Assembly: GCF_900104525.1 (NCBI RefSeq)
Contig: NZ_LT629711.1
Location: forward strand, 3,658,001-3,722,000
Direction: 5' to 3'
Source of the DNA: Pedococcus dokdonensis
GTDB taxonomy: Bacteria > Actinomycetota > Actinomycetes > Actinomycetales > Dermatophilaceae
DNA length: 64,000 nt
In this document: in pieces, positions 17,923-29,091 of the stretch
Layout of the letters: each line of letters opens with the position of its first letter
How positions within the stretch are numbered: the stretch's first letter is position 1
Notes under the pieces: generated by a model
The model's input: the letters and a program-made list of their open reading frames with translations, nothing else
Database searches by the model: none
Told to the model about the DNA's origin: nothing
Program-made: the position numbers and the translations under genes

Positions 17923-18256
17923 GAGGGTGGGTGGCACCCCGGGTGAATTCGAGCGTTTTCGACCGGGTTGCAGGCTGGGGTCGCACCGGGCGCAAACCGC
18001 CTGTGAGGGCCTCTCACCTGCGAAAACGGCGATTTTGTTATCGATTCGAGACCATTTCTGGACACCTGATCGAAGCAGTGGCATGGCCTGCTGAAAAACA
18101 TTCGTGTAACTCGCTGAATCACAGCCATGTCATTTCGCGAATTGGCTGTAATGCGTGGGATTTGTGTGACGAAAGTGTTCCGAGTGAAAAGGCGCCCTTA
18201 GTCTCGTCCGGCTGTCACAGTTCGCCGGTTCCACCTGACTCGAGAGGCATCCCCCC
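17923..18256 (+). promoter_or_regulatory. AT-rich leader of the NlpC/P60 wall hydrolase gene
   Basis: This 330-base stretch holds no gene and is clearly more AT-rich than its surroundings (for example GCGATTTTGTTATCGATTCG and CATTCGTGTAACTCGCTGAATC). Its length and composition suggest a promoter region with a long untranslated leader. Leaders of wall-hydrolase genes in actinobacteria often carry a c-di-AMP (ydaO-type) riboswitch, but I could not find the conserved ydaO core here. Short hairpin potential exists at CGAAAACGGCGATTTTG. No start-proximal purine-rich ribosome site stronger than GAGAGG (18242-18247) was seen. Confidence 0.4.
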
Positions 18257-19600
18257 GTGCCGAAGGCCCTTCCCACTCGTCGCGCTCTGCGCACGGGCGC
18301 GACGCTGTCGATGGTCGGCGTCCTCGCGGTGTCGATGGCCCTCTCCGCAGCGGCCGACCAGAAGCCGGTGTACCCGTCGAAGTCTCAGGTCGCCAGGGCG
18401 AAGACGGCCGTGACGACGACGAGCAGCGAGATCGCGAGCCTCGACGCGCAGTACGTGTCGGCCAGTGCGCGTCTCGCGCAGGTCCAGGACCGTGCGGCCG
18501 CCGCCGCGGAGGCCTACAACGGCGCCCGCTACGAGCTCGACAAGCGGTCCGCGGAGACCGTCGCGGCGAAGCAGCGCGCGGCCCGGGCCCAGGACATCGC
18601 GGATGCCGCCGGGCTCCAGGTCCGCCGCTACGCCGCCAGCGTCTACCAGCAGGGCGGCAACCTCGGCGAGCTGGACGCCTACCTGTCGAGCACGGGACCG
18701 CAGGACCTGATGGACCGCGCCACCGCACTCGAGGCGGTCAGCGACGCGCGCACGCAGAGCCTGCAGAAGGCCGGCGCAGCCTCGATCGTGGCCGACACCA
18801 TGCGCAAGCAGGCGGCCCAGGCCGAGGCCGCGCAGCTCAAGGCCGCGCAGGTCGCCCAGGCGGCCAGGAACGCCGCCCAGGCGCAGGCCGACCAGGCCAA
18901 GGCCGCCGCGGCCCAGATCCAGCAGCAGCAGAGCGCGCTCACGACCCGGCTGGCCAGCCTGCGCAAGACCTCGGTCAAGCTCGAGAAGCAGCGTCAGGAC
19001 GGACTCGCTGCTGCCGCGGCGGCCCGCGCTGCCGCTGCCGAGGCGGCCCGCCAGGCCCAGCTCGCCGCCGAACGCGCCCAGGCCGCCCGCACCGCGGCCG
19101 CGAAGAAGGCCGCGCGGGAAGCGGCCGCCGAAGCCGCCCGCCAGAAGGCCGCCGCCGAGGCTGCCGAGGCCGCCGCTGCCGCCAACCACCCCCGCCCGCG
19201 CCCCCAGCCCACCGAGCCGCCACCCCCGCCCCCGTCGACCAACGGTGGAGTCTCGGCCGTGCTTGCCTACGCGCGGGCCCAGCTGGGCAAGCCCTACCAG
19301 TGGGGCGGCGACGGCCCGGACACCTTCGACTGCTCCGGTCTGACCATGCGCGCCTGGCAGCGCGCCGGGGTCAACCTGTCGCACTACACCGGCGCACAGT
19401 GGGGCGAGACCGCCCGGGTGGCGATCAGCGACCTGCGGGCCGGCGACCTCGTGTTCTTCGGAAGCTCGGGTGCGAACAGCCACCACGTGGGTCTCTACGT
19501 CGGCGGTGGGCAGATGATCGAGGCTCCCTACACCGGCGCCAACGTCCGGTACGCGTCGATCTACCGCTCCGATCTCGTCCCCTACGGCGGCCGTCCGTAG
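18257..19600 (+). CDS. Secreted NlpC/P60 peptidoglycan hydrolase with coiled-coil domain
   Basis: 447 residues. A signal peptide occupies about residues 1-34 (hydrophobic GATLSMVGVLAVSMALSAAA, cleavage near AAADQ). Residues 40-315 are a long Ala/Gln/Lys-rich coiled coil, as in RipA- and PcsB-like hydrolases where it restrains the enzyme. A Pro-rich hinge (PRPRPQPTEPPPPPPS) leads to a C-terminal NlpC/P60 domain with catalytic Cys359 in FDCSGL and the catalytic His at 409-410 in SHHVGLYV. It should cleave the peptide stems of peptidoglycan outside the membrane, probably in cell separation. GTG 18257 is the start; GAGAGG is about 9 bases upstream. Confidence 0.92.
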   Translation: MPKALPTRRALRTGATLSMVGVLAVSMALSAAADQKPVYPSKSQVARAKTAVTTTSSEIASLDAQYVSASARLAQVQDRAAAAAEAYNGARYELDKRSAETVAAKQRAARAQDIADAAGLQVRRYAASVYQQGGNLGELDAYLSSTGPQDLMDRATALEAVSDARTQSLQKAGAASIVADTMRKQAAQAEAAQLKAAQVAQAARNAAQAQADQAKAAAAQIQQQQSALTTRLASLRKTSVKLEKQRQDGLAAAAAARAAAAEAARQAQLAAERAQAARTAAAKKAAREAAAEAARQKAAAEAAEAAAAANHPRPRPQPTEPPPPPPSTNGGVSAVLAYARAQLGKPYQWGGDGPDTFDCSGLTMRAWQRAGVNLSHYTGAQWGETARVAISDLRAGDLVFFGSSGANSHHVGLYVGGGQMIEAPYTGANVRYASIYRSDLVPYGGRP

Positions 19601-19638
19601 GAGCGTGGGCCGGGCAGCTCGGCCGGCCGGTCAGGCCG

Positions 19639-19655
19639 CGGTGCCGTCGGCACCG
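19639..19655. terminator. Short hairpin between convergent genes
   Basis: CGGTGCC and GGCACCG form a 7-bp stem around GTC, lying between the NlpC/P60 stop and the end of the minus-strand ppa gene. The stem is short, so the call is weak. The rest of 19601-19708 shows nothing recognisable. Confidence 0.35.
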
Positions 19656-19708
19656 GTGGTCGATCACCCTGGAGACGCCGAGCGCGGTGCTGGTCCGGCG
19701 CGCAGGTC

Positions 19709-20266
19709 TCAGTCGGTCGGGGGCTTGGCCTCGGACATCGGCTCGGCGGTGACGTCGGGCATGCGCCAGCGCGCAGTCGTCATGCCCGCGTCCTTGGCGC
19801 GCTGGATCGCCTCGCGCACGACGCGCTCGGCCTCCTCGCGACCAGCCCAGTGCGCGCCCTCGACCGACTTGCCGGGCTCGAGGTCCTTGTAGGTCTCGAA
19901 GAAGTGCTGGATCTCGAGGACGTCGAACTTGCTGACCTGCTCGAGCTCGGTGATGTGCGCCTGGCGCGGGTCGCCGGCGGGCACGCAGAGGATCTTGTCG
20001 TCACCACCGGCCTCGTCGCGCATGTGGAACATGCCGATCGGGCGCGCCCGGACGAGGCAGCCGGGGAAGGTGGGCTCCTCGAGGAGCACCAGGGCGTCGA
20101 GCGGGTCGCCGTCCTCGCCGAGGCTGTCCTCGACGTAGCCGTAGTCGGCGGGGTAGCGGGTCGAGGTGAAGAGCAGCCGGTCGAGCCGGATGCGACCGGT
20201 CTCGTGGTCGACCTCGTACTTGTTGCGGTGCCCCTGCGGGATCTCGATGGTGACGTCGAACTCCAC
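19709..20266 (-). CDS. ppa: Inorganic pyrophosphatase
   Basis: 185-residue family I soluble pyrophosphatase that hydrolyses PPi to two phosphates and drives biosynthetic reactions. The N-terminus [19 protein letters not shown], the [25 protein letters not shown] segment (split here by many metal-binding aspartates, with the DGDPLDAL core) and [12 protein letters not shown] are diagnostic. The C-terminal 15 or so residues ([15 protein letters not shown]) extend beyond the usual core. ATG 20266 is preceded by the purine-rich GGAAGGGA. It is monocistronic, divergent from the carboxypeptidase gene. Confidence 0.97.
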   Translation of the reverse strand: MEFDVTIEIPQGHRNKYEVDHETGRIRLDRLLFTSTRYPADYGYVEDSLGEDGDPLDALVLLEEPTFPGCLVRARPIGMFHMRDEAGGDDKILCVPAGDPRQAHITELEQVSKFDVLEIQHFFETYKDLEPGKSVEGAHWAGREEAERVVREAIQRAKDAGMTTARWRMPDVTAEPMSEAKPPTD

Positions 20267-20390
20267 GACGCTGTCCCTTCCTCTGTGCGCGCCCCTGAGA
20301 CGTGGCGCGCGTGCCCATGACCCGTGCCTGATGACCTAGGCTCGCGGACAAGTGTTCCGTATGACGCAAGTCCAGCGCCGAGGGGGTCGA

Positions 20391-21830
20391 GTGCGTCGCT
20401 TCCTGGCTGCGGCCCTGGCCCTCGTGGTGCTCGTCGTCGGCTACGCCGCGCTCGACGTGTTCGACGTGGTGCCCGGCATCCTCACCCGCGACCAGCCGGC
20501 CGCGGCGCCGCCCACCCCCACGCCGACCGGCACGGTGACCCCGACGAGCGTGGCCGTGCCGACGGTCGACACCGCGGCCCAGCCGCTGCAGCCCGCCTCC
20601 GCCGGAGCCCCGATCCCGGCGCCGGCGGCGCTGGCCGAGGTCCTCGCCAAGGCGGTCGCCGACCCCGCGCTGCGGCCCGGTCCCGGGGTGGTCGTCCGCG
20701 ACGCCTTCACCGGCCAGACGCTGTTCACCAAGGGGGCCACCAAACCCCGGGTGCCAGCCTCCACGGCCAAGCTGCTCACGGCGCTGGCCGTCGGCACGAC
20801 CCTCGATCCACTGGGCACCCTCCCCACCACCGTGGTGCAGGGGGCCAAGCCGACCGAGATCGTGCTCGTGGCCGGCGGCGACACCATGCTGGCCAAGGGG
20901 AAGGGCGCACCGACCGCTGTCGAGGGCCGCGCCGGGCTGGGCGACCTGGCCGGCCAGGTCGCGGCGGCGCTCACGGCAGCCGGAACCACCAAGGTCAGCC
21001 TCCGCCTCGACACCACCTTCGCGAAGGGGCCCCGGTGGGCTCCCGGGTGGAGCCGCGCCGACATCGACGCCGGGTTCACCGGTGGGGTCTCGATGCTCGG
21101 GCTCGCCGGCCAGCGGGCCATCCCCTACCGCCCCGCCCCGCGCGACCCCGAGGCGGCGACCGGTGCAGCCTTCGTCACGGCGCTCGCCAAGGTCGGCATC
21201 ACGGCGACGCTCGCCCGGGAGAGCACCTGGTCCACCCCGGCACCGGCCGGTGCCGCCGAGCTGGGTCGGGTCGAGTCCGCGCCGATCGGTGACCTGCTCG
21301 CCCTGGCGCTCGACGAGAGCGACAACGCGCTGACCGAGGGGCTGGCGCGGCAGGCCTCCCTGAAGGCAGGGAGCGGGACCAGCTTCGCCGCGACCGTCGC
21401 CTTCGTGCGCAAGGCCGTCGAGGCGCAGGGGATCGACCTCACCGGGGTCACCCTCAAGGACACCAGCGGGCTCACGTCCGGTCAGGCGATCCCGCCCCAG
21501 GTGCTGTCCGACGTGCTCCAGCTGGGTGCCGACGGGTCCGTGCCGGCCCTCCAGGACACGCTCGCCAGGCTGCCGGTGGCCGGGCTCACCGGCACCCTCG
21601 CCGAGCGGTTCAAGGCCAAGAACACCCACGCGGTCGCCGGCGTGGCCAGGGCCAAGACCGGCACGCTCACCGGGACGAGCGCGATGGCGGGCACGGTGAT
21701 CGACGCCGACGGCCGGGTGCTGTCCTACGTCGTGCAGGCCGACCGGCTCCCCGCCGGCATCGGAACCCTCCATGCACGGGCCGCGTTGGACCGCTTCGTG
21801 GCGGTGCTCGCGACCTGCGGGTGTCCCTGA
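20391..21830 (+). CDS. dacB: D-alanyl-D-alanine carboxypeptidase/endopeptidase (PBP4/DacB family)
   Basis: About 479 residues. One N-terminal hydrophobic helix (FLAAALALVVLVVGYAAL) is followed by a Pro/Thr-rich linker. The serine-peptidase S13 motifs are all present: SxxK as Ser124-Thr-Ala-Lys127, SDN at 310-312 and KTG at 422-424. It trims D-Ala from peptidoglycan stem peptides or cuts cross-links outside the membrane. GTG 20391 is preferred because GAGGGGG ends 4 bases upstream; GTG 20352 and ATG 20361 are open in the same frame with weaker ribosome sites. It leads a chain with the metalloprotease, tilS and hpt genes. Confidence 0.93.
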   Translation: MRRFLAAALALVVLVVGYAALDVFDVVPGILTRDQPAAAPPTPTPTGTVTPTSVAVPTVDTAAQPLQPASAGAPIPAPAALAEVLAKAVADPALRPGPGVVVRDAFTGQTLFTKGATKPRVPASTAKLLTALAVGTTLDPLGTLPTTVVQGAKPTEIVLVAGGDTMLAKGKGAPTAVEGRAGLGDLAGQVAAALTAAGTTKVSLRLDTTFAKGPRWAPGWSRADIDAGFTGGVSMLGLAGQRAIPYRPAPRDPEAATGAAFVTALAKVGITATLARESTWSTPAPAGAAELGRVESAPIGDLLALALDESDNALTEGLARQASLKAGSGTSFAATVAFVRKAVEAQGIDLTGVTLKDTSGLTSGQAIPPQVLSDVLQLGADGSVPALQDTLARLPVAGLTGTLAERFKAKNTHAVAGVARAKTGTLTGTSAMAGTVIDADGRVLSYVVQADRLPAGIGTLHARAALDRFVAVLATCGCP

Positions 21831-21844
21831 CCTACCGTGAGGGG

Positions 21845-22918
21845 ATGACCGTGTCGAATGCCGCAGCACCGCACGTCACGCGCTACGTCGACTGGCAGTT
21901 CGCCAAGGCCACCGGCGCCCGGCTGGTCCCGGCCGGGCCGCGGGTGTCCGCGGCGGAGGCGGCCGAGGTGGTCGCGTCGGTGCGGGGAGCGGCGTTCGCC
22001 GCGCAGCAGCCGGTGGCCGACACCGCCCGGCTGCAGGCGCCGGGTGACGCCCCTCCGCCGGTGGTGGTCGACCGTCGCACCTGGATCTCGCTCAACGCCG
22101 ACTCGATGTCGGCCCTGATGGACCCGGTCTTCGGCAAGCTGGTCGATGGGCAGAAGAGTGCGCCGAACCCGACCATGCAGGCGATCGGTGGCAAGGTCAC
22201 CGGCGGCGAGGCGGGGGCCCTGCTGGCGTTCATGTCGAGCAAGGTGCTGGGGCAGTACGACCTGGCGCCCGGCGGCACCCCCCAGCTGATGCTCGTGGCG
22301 CCCAACCTCGTGCAGGTCGAGCGCGAGCTCGGTGTCGACCCCAAGGACTTCAGGTTGTGGGTCTGCATGCACGAGGAGACGCACCGCGTGCAGTTCACCG
22401 CCGTGCCGTGGCTGCGCGAGCACATGATCGACCGCGTCCGCACCCTGGCCAGCGACATGGTGCCCGACCCCGAGTCGCTCCAGGAGACCATCAGCCGGCT
22501 GGGCAAGCAGCTGCCCGAGGCCGTCAGGAGCGGCGGCGCCGGGCTGACCGACCTGATCGCCACGCCGGAGCAGCGGGCCGAGCTGGCCGAGGTCACCGCC
22601 GTCATGTCGCTGCTCGAGGGCCACGCCGACGTCGTGATGGACGAGGTGGGGCCCCAGGTCATCCCGTCGGTGGCGCAGATCCGCAGCAAGTTCAACGAGC
22701 GCCGCAAGGGAGTGGGCGCCTTCGACCGCGTGCTGCGCCGGCTGCTCGGGCTCGAGGCCAAGATGCGGCAGTACCGCGACGGTGCCGTCTTCGTCCGCGA
22801 GGTCGTCGACCAGGTCGGCATGGACGGCTTCAACCGCGTCTGGGAGTCGCCCGAGACCCTGCCGAAGCCGACCGAGATCGAGACGCCGTCGGCCTGGGTC
22901 GCCCGAGTCCACGGCTGA
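21845..22918 (+). CDS. DUF2342-type zinc metalloprotease
   Basis: About 357 residues of the DUF2342 family, often labelled zinc-dependent metalloprotease or 'coenzyme F420 biosynthesis associated'. The zinc motif HEETH is at residues 176-180, with a downstream acidic partner likely in LLEGHADVVMDEVG. ATG 21845 abuts GAGGGG; GTG 21851 puts that site at a better distance, and GTG 21821 overlaps dacB. The gene sits between dacB and tilS as in many actinobacteria. The zinc site predicts protease activity, but no substrate is known to me, and the F420 link is only by naming. Confidence 0.85.
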   Translation: MTVSNAAAPHVTRYVDWQFAKATGARLVPAGPRVSAAEAAEVVASVRGAAFAAQQPVADTARLQAPGDAPPPVVVDRRTWISLNADSMSALMDPVFGKLVDGQKSAPNPTMQAIGGKVTGGEAGALLAFMSSKVLGQYDLAPGGTPQLMLVAPNLVQVERELGVDPKDFRLWVCMHEETHRVQFTAVPWLREHMIDRVRTLASDMVPDPESLQETISRLGKQLPEAVRSGGAGLTDLIATPEQRAELAEVTAVMSLLEGHADVVMDEVGPQVIPSVAQIRSKFNERRKGVGAFDRVLRRLLGLEAKMRQYRDGAVFVREVVDQVGMDGFNRVWESPETLPKPTEIETPSAWVARVHG

Positions 22919-22922
22919 GCCG

Positions 22923-23960
22923 GTGACCGGACCGCACCCCGCCACTGCCGCCGTCCGGGTCGCGGTCCGCGCGCAGCTCGAGGAGTTCCCGGCCGACCAG
23001 CTGGTGCTGGTGGCGTGCAGCGGGGGAGCCGACTCGCTCGCGCTCGCCGAGGCCGCGGCCTTCGTGGCCGACCACACCCAGCGACGGATGGGTGCGGTTG
23101 TCGTGGACCACCAGCTCTTCGAGGGGTCCGAGCGGGTGGCGGGCAGCGTCGCCAGCCAGTGCCGCGACCTCGGCCTCGACCCCGTCGTCGTGGAGCGGGT
23201 GGTGGTCACCGGACCCGGCGGCCCGGAGTCCGCGGCGCGGGACGCGCGCTACGCCGCCTTCGACCGGGTCGCGCGCGCCACGGGTGCGGTGGCCGTGCTC
23301 CTGGGGCACACCCGTGACGACCAGGCCGAGCAAGTGCTGCTCGGCCTCGTGCGTGGCGCCGGGGCGCGCTCGCTGTCCGGTATGCCGCGGACGCGGGACC
23401 GCTACCGCCGTCCCCTCCTCGGGCTGTCCAGGGAGCAGACGCGAGCGGCGTGCACCGCCGAGCAGCTGACCTGGTGGGACGACCCGATGAACGACGACCC
23501 GGGCTACCTGCGGGTCCGGGCGCGACGCGCCCTGGTCGACCTCGAGCGCGACCTCGGCCCGGGCGTCGCCGCCGCACTGGCCCGCTCCGCCGACCAGCTC
23601 CGCGAGGACGCCGACCACCTCGACGCCCTCGCCGACGCGGCGCTCGCGACCCTGGGGGACGGCCCGTGGCCGGTCGGCGACCTCGCCGCCCTGCCGCGGC
23701 CGGTGCGCACGAGGGTATGGCGCCGGCTCGCCGTCGTGGCCGGGGCGCCGGCCGGGCAGGTGAGCACCCGGCATACCGAGGCGTGCGACGCGCTGCTCAC
23801 CCGCTGGCACGGGCAGGGGCCGGTGAGCCTTCCCGGCCCGCTCGAGGTGACCCGTGCGGACGGCCGGGTATCCATCGCCCCACCCGCTCGGGTTGAATGG
23901 CCCCGCACTGGTACACCCGACAGCCACCCCGCCACCAGAGCCGACGACAAGGGAGTTTGA
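22923..23960 (+). CDS. tilS: tRNA(Ile)-lysidine synthase
   Basis: 345-residue N-type ATP pyrophosphatase that converts C34 of the CAU-anticodon tRNA-Ile to lysidine so that it reads AUA. The PP-loop motif SGGADS is at residues 33-38, with GHTRDDQAEQVLLGLVRGAG and WWDDPMNDDPGYLRVRAR as further family segments. The C-terminal substrate-binding domain is short, giving a smaller protein than E. coli TilS (432) but normal for actinobacteria. GTG 22923 starts 4 bases after the preceding stop. hpt follows closely, the standard tilS-hpt-ftsH order. Confidence 0.95.
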   Translation: MTGPHPATAAVRVAVRAQLEEFPADQLVLVACSGGADSLALAEAAAFVADHTQRRMGAVVVDHQLFEGSERVAGSVASQCRDLGLDPVVVERVVVTGPGGPESAARDARYAAFDRVARATGAVAVLLGHTRDDQAEQVLLGLVRGAGARSLSGMPRTRDRYRRPLLGLSREQTRAACTAEQLTWWDDPMNDDPGYLRVRARRALVDLERDLGPGVAAALARSADQLREDADHLDALADAALATLGDGPWPVGDLAALPRPVRTRVWRRLAVVAGAPAGQVSTRHTEACDALLTRWHGQGPVSLPGPLEVTRADGRVSIAPPARVEWPRTGTPDSHPATRADDKGV

Positions 23961-23963
23961 GCC

Positions 23964-24515
23964 GTGGACGCTGCCCACATGGGAGCCGATCTCGAGAAGG
24001 TCCTCATCACCGAGGAGGAGATCCATGCGCGGCTCGACGAGCTGGCGGCGGAGATCTGGGCCGAGTACGACGGCAAGGACCTGCTCCTGGTCGGGGTGCT
24101 GAAGGGCGCCGTGATGGTGATGGCCGACCTGTCGCGGGCCCTCCCGGGCACGGCGCCGGTCGACTGGATGGCGGTCTCGTCCTACGGGTCGGGCACCAAG
24201 TCGTCGGGTGTGGTGCGGATCCTCAAGGACCTCGACACCGACATCACCGGCAAGCACGTCCTGATCGTCGAGGACATCGTCGACTCCGGGCTCACGCTCT
24301 CGTGGATCAAGTCCAACCTCGAGTCGCGCTCGCCCGCCTCGGTCGAGATCTGCACGCTGCTGCGCAAGCCCGAGGCCGCCAAGGTCGAGATCGACGTGAA
24401 GTGGGTCGGCTTCGACATCCCCAACGAGTTCGTCGTCGGGTACGGCCTCGACTACGCCGAGAAGTTCCGCAACCTGCGCGAGGTCGGCACCCTCGCGCCG
24501 CACGTCTACGCCTGA
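23964..24515 (+). CDS. hpt: Hypoxanthine phosphoribosyltransferase
   Basis: 183-residue purine salvage enzyme joining hypoxanthine or guanine to PRPP. The PRPP loop EDIVDSGLT is at residues 103-111; LLVGVLKGAVMVMADLSRAL and KWVGFDIPNEFVVGYGLDYAEKFRNL are the other conserved blocks. GTG 23964 has AAGGGAG 8 bases upstream; ATG 23979 would cut five residues. The tilS stop lies 3 bases before the start, so the two are co-translated. Confidence 0.97.
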   Translation: MDAAHMGADLEKVLITEEEIHARLDELAAEIWAEYDGKDLLLVGVLKGAVMVMADLSRALPGTAPVDWMAVSSYGSGTKSSGVVRILKDLDTDITGKHVLIVEDIVDSGLTLSWIKSNLESRSPASVEICTLLRKPEAAKVEIDVKWVGFDIPNEFVVGYGLDYAEKFRNLREVGTLAPHVYA

Positions 24516-24546
24516 GGCGAACCCGGAACGGACCCGGGACCAGGGC

Positions 24547-24572
24547 GGAACACCGGGCCCATCCGGGTCGTT
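24547..24572 (+). promoter_or_regulatory. Possible SigR/SigH-type stress promoter ahead of ftsH
   Basis: GGAAC at 24547-24551 and GTT at 24570-24572 are separated by exactly 18 bases, matching the GGAAY-N18/19-GTT consensus of the actinobacterial SigR/SigH (and SigE-like) ECF promoters. It is 122 bases upstream of the ftsH start. Such short motifs occur by chance in GC-rich DNA, so this is a suggestion only. Confidence 0.3.
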
Positions 24573-24660
24573 GTCCAGCACGAACCACCCCGGCACCGCG
24601 TAGTACCGTCGTGGCAGAGCCGTGCCCACGCCGGGCCACGGCACCGAGCGTCAGCGAAGC

Positions 24661-24693
24661 AGGAGGAACGGGGCGGCCAGCCCCGCCACACAC
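24661..24693 (+). promoter_or_regulatory. Distant ribosome site with intervening hairpin before ftsH
   Basis: AGGAGG (24661-24666) is the only strong ribosome site before ftsH but lies 27 bases from the ATG. CGGGGC (24669-24674) can pair with GCCCCG (24680-24685) around GGCCA; folding this 17-base hairpin leaves a normal distance of about 10 bases. Confidence 0.4.
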
Positions 24694-26779
<2,086 letters not shown>

Positions 26780-26790
<11 letters not shown>

Positions 26791-27373
26791 CCACTCTCAG
26801 CACGAGGTCGACCAGGCCCGTGCCGAGGCGGCCGTGCGTGAGCTGCTCATCGCCATCGGGGAGGATCCCGACCGCGACGGGCTCGTGGAGACCCCGGCCC
26901 GGGTGGCTCGCGCCTACGGTGAGTTCTTCGCGGGCCTGAGGCTGGATGCCGCGGACGTGCTCTCGAAGACCTTCGAGATCGACCACGAGGAGATGATCCT
27001 GGTGCGCGACATCGAGGTCTACTCGATGTGCGAGCACCACCTGGTGCCGTTCCACGGGGTCGCCCACGTGGGATACATCCCCGCCAAGGACGGCCGCGTG
27101 ACCGGGCTGTCCAAGCTGGCCCGGCTCGTCGAGATGTATGCGCGCCGTCCCCAGGTGCAGGAGCGCCTGACCACCCAGGTGGCCGACGCGCTGTGCACCC
27201 ACGTGGGGGCCCAGGGCGTCATCGTGGTCGTGGAGTGCGAGCACCTCTGCATGTCGATGCGGGGCATTCGCAAGCCCGGGTCGCGCACCATCACCTCGGC
27301 GGTCCGGGGCCAGCTGCGCGACCCGGCCACCCGGGCCGAGGCGATGGCGCTGCTCCTGGGTGGCAAGCGGTGA
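26780..27373 (+). CDS. folE: GTP cyclohydrolase I
   Basis: 197 residues; converts GTP to dihydroneopterin triphosphate, the first step to folate. Zinc ligands are visible as Cys84 and His87 in [10 protein letters not shown] and Cys153/157 in [30 protein letters not shown] and [23 protein letters not shown] are family blocks. ATG 26780 overlaps ftsH by 11 bases; GTG 26762 is an in-frame alternative. The stop overlaps the next gene's GTG (GTGA). Zinc-dependent type IA enzyme with all ligands present. Confidence 0.97.
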
Positions 27374-29091
27374 GCGGACGCGATCTCGCGCGCCCCACCA
27401 CCACCAAGCTCCCCGGCATCCTCGCGGCCTCGCGGGTGCCCCGACTGCTCGGCACGCTCACCTACGTCGTCGGGACGGTCGACCTGCTCACCGGGTTGCT
27501 GCACTCCTGGCGGGTGCACCTGCACGGCCTGACCGAGGTGCTGCCGGGCGCGCTCTCCGACGCCGCCGCGGCAGCCACCGTCGTCTCCGGCATCTTCCTC
27601 ATCGTCCTCGGCCACTCGCTCAAGCGGCGCAAGCGCCGCGCCTGGCGGGCCGCCGTCGTGCTGCTCAGCGTGTCGGTGGTGCTGCACGTCATCAAGACCG
27701 AGCCGGCCGCTGCCGTTGCGTCCCTGGTGGGCCTGGCGCTGCTGGTGCGCTACCGCGCGGAGTTCCGGGCCCTCGGCGACCCGTCGACGCGCTGGCGGGC
27801 GGTGCGGGCGTTCGTGCTCCTACTGGTGCTGTCCGTCGTCTTCGGGGTCGTCGTGCTGTGGCTCAACCGGCGTGACGTGGTCGGCGGCTTCCCCGGCTTC
27901 GCCGACCTCGTGCGCGAGCTGGGGCTCGGGATGGTCGGCCTCGACGGCCCGCTCACCTTCACCCGCGACCGGTCCGCCGACATCGTGGGCTCCCTGCTCC
28001 TCGGGCTCGGCCTGATGATGTTGCTGACGCCGGCCTACCTGGCGCTGCGACCGCCGGAACCGCGCCCCTCGCTCACGGACGACGACGAGGCCCGGCTGCG
28101 CGACCTGGTCGGGCGGCACGGCGACTCGCTGGCCTACTTCAACACTCGGCGCGACAAGTCCGTGGTGTGGTCGGCGTCCGGCAAGGCGGCGGTCGCCTAC
28201 CGAGTGGTCTCCGGTGTCATGCTCGCCAGCGGTGACCCGGTCGGCGACCCCGAGGCGTGGCCCGGGGCGATCCAGGCGTTCCTCGCCGAGGCCGGCGCGC
28301 ACGCCTGGACCCCGGCGGTCCTCGGCTGCTCCGAGCAGGCCGGCACGGTCTGGGTGCGCGAGACCGGCTTCTCGGCGCTCGAGCTCGGTGACGAGGCCGT
28401 CGTCGACGCTTCGACCTTCACCCTCGCCGGGCGGCCGATGCGCAACGTGCGCCAGATGGTCGGCCGCGTCGCCCGCGCCGGGTATGCCGTGGAGGTCTGT
28501 CGCGTCCGCGACGTCACCGACGACGTGCGGGACCGCGCGCTCGCGGACGCAGCCGCGTGGCGCTCCAGTGCCACCGAGCGGGGCTTCTCGATGGCGCTCG
28601 GGAGGCTGTTGGAGCAGGCCGATCCCGAGTGCGTGTTCGTGGCGGCACGGCAGGATGGGGTCGTGCGCGCGTTCCTGCAGTTCGTCCCCTGGGGCACCGA
28701 CGGGATGTCCCTCGACGTCATGCGACGCGACGCCACCGCGGACGCAGGGCTCAACGAGCTGATGATCACCGAGACCCTGGCCGCGGCCCCCGGCCTCGGG
28801 GTGCAGCGGGTCTCCCTCAACTTCGCGGCGTTCCGCTCGGTGCTCGAGCGGGGCGGCAAGCTGGGTGCCGGGCCGGTCCTGCGGGCCTGGCGCAGCGTGC
28901 TGCTGTTCGCCTCGCGGTGGTTGCAGATCGAGAGCCTCTACCGGTTCAACGCCAAGTTCCAGCCGCAGTGGCAGCCCCGCTTCCTCGTCTACCCGTCCGC
29001 GTCCGACCTGCCGCGGGTGGGTCTCGCGGCGCTGGAGGCCGAGGCCTTCCTCACCTGGCCGAAGCTCGGCCGGCTCGGGGGCAGGGCATGA
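27370..29091 (+). CDS. MprF-like protein with DUF2156 phosphatidylglycerol lysyltransferase domain
   Basis: 573 residues. The N-terminal half has about six or seven membrane helices (27-45, 65-85, 97-135, 145-170, 210-230). The soluble C-terminal half starts at [26 protein letters not shown] and carries the DUF2156/LPG-synthase signature: [32 protein letters not shown] and [17 protein letters not shown]. MprF enzymes transfer an amino acid from tRNA to phosphatidylglycerol to reduce membrane charge. Here it lies inside the folate operon, coupled at both ends by 4-bp overlaps. The transferred amino acid, and whether it flips the lipid, cannot be told. Confidence 0.88.
   Translation: MSGRDLARPTTTKLPGILAASRVPRLLGTLTYVVGTVDLLTGLLHSWRVHLHGLTEVLPGALSDAAAAATVVSGIFLIVLGHSLKRRKRRAWRAAVVLLSVSVVLHVIKTEPAAAVASLVGLALLVRYRAEFRALGDPSTRWRAVRAFVLLLVLSVVFGVVVLWLNRRDVVGGFPGFADLVRELGLGMVGLDGPLTFTRDRSADIVGSLLLGLGLMMLLTPAYLALRPPEPRPSLTDDDEARLRDLVGRHGDSLAYFNTRRDKSVVWSASGKAAVAYRVVSGVMLASGDPVGDPEAWPGAIQAFLAEAGAHAWTPAVLGCSEQAGTVWVRETGFSALELGDEAVVDASTFTLAGRPMRNVRQMVGRVARAGYAVEVCRVRDVTDDVRDRALADAAAWRSSATERGFSMALGRLLEQADPECVFVAARQDGVVRAFLQFVPWGTDGMSLDVMRRDATADAGLNELMITETLAAAPGLGVQRVSLNFAAFRSVLERGGKLGAGPVLRAWRSVLLFASRWLQIESLYRFNAKFQPQWQPRFLVYPSASDLPRVGLAALEAEAFLTWPKLGRLGGRA

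Noticed and set aside
17923..18256. c-di-AMP (ydaO) riboswitch before the NlpC/P60 gene
   Set aside because: Looked for because it is common there, but the conserved core pattern was not found by eye.
22830..24644. 604-codon minus-strand frame opposite tilS and hpt
   Set aside because: Antisense shadow; both plus-strand genes have full catalytic motifs.
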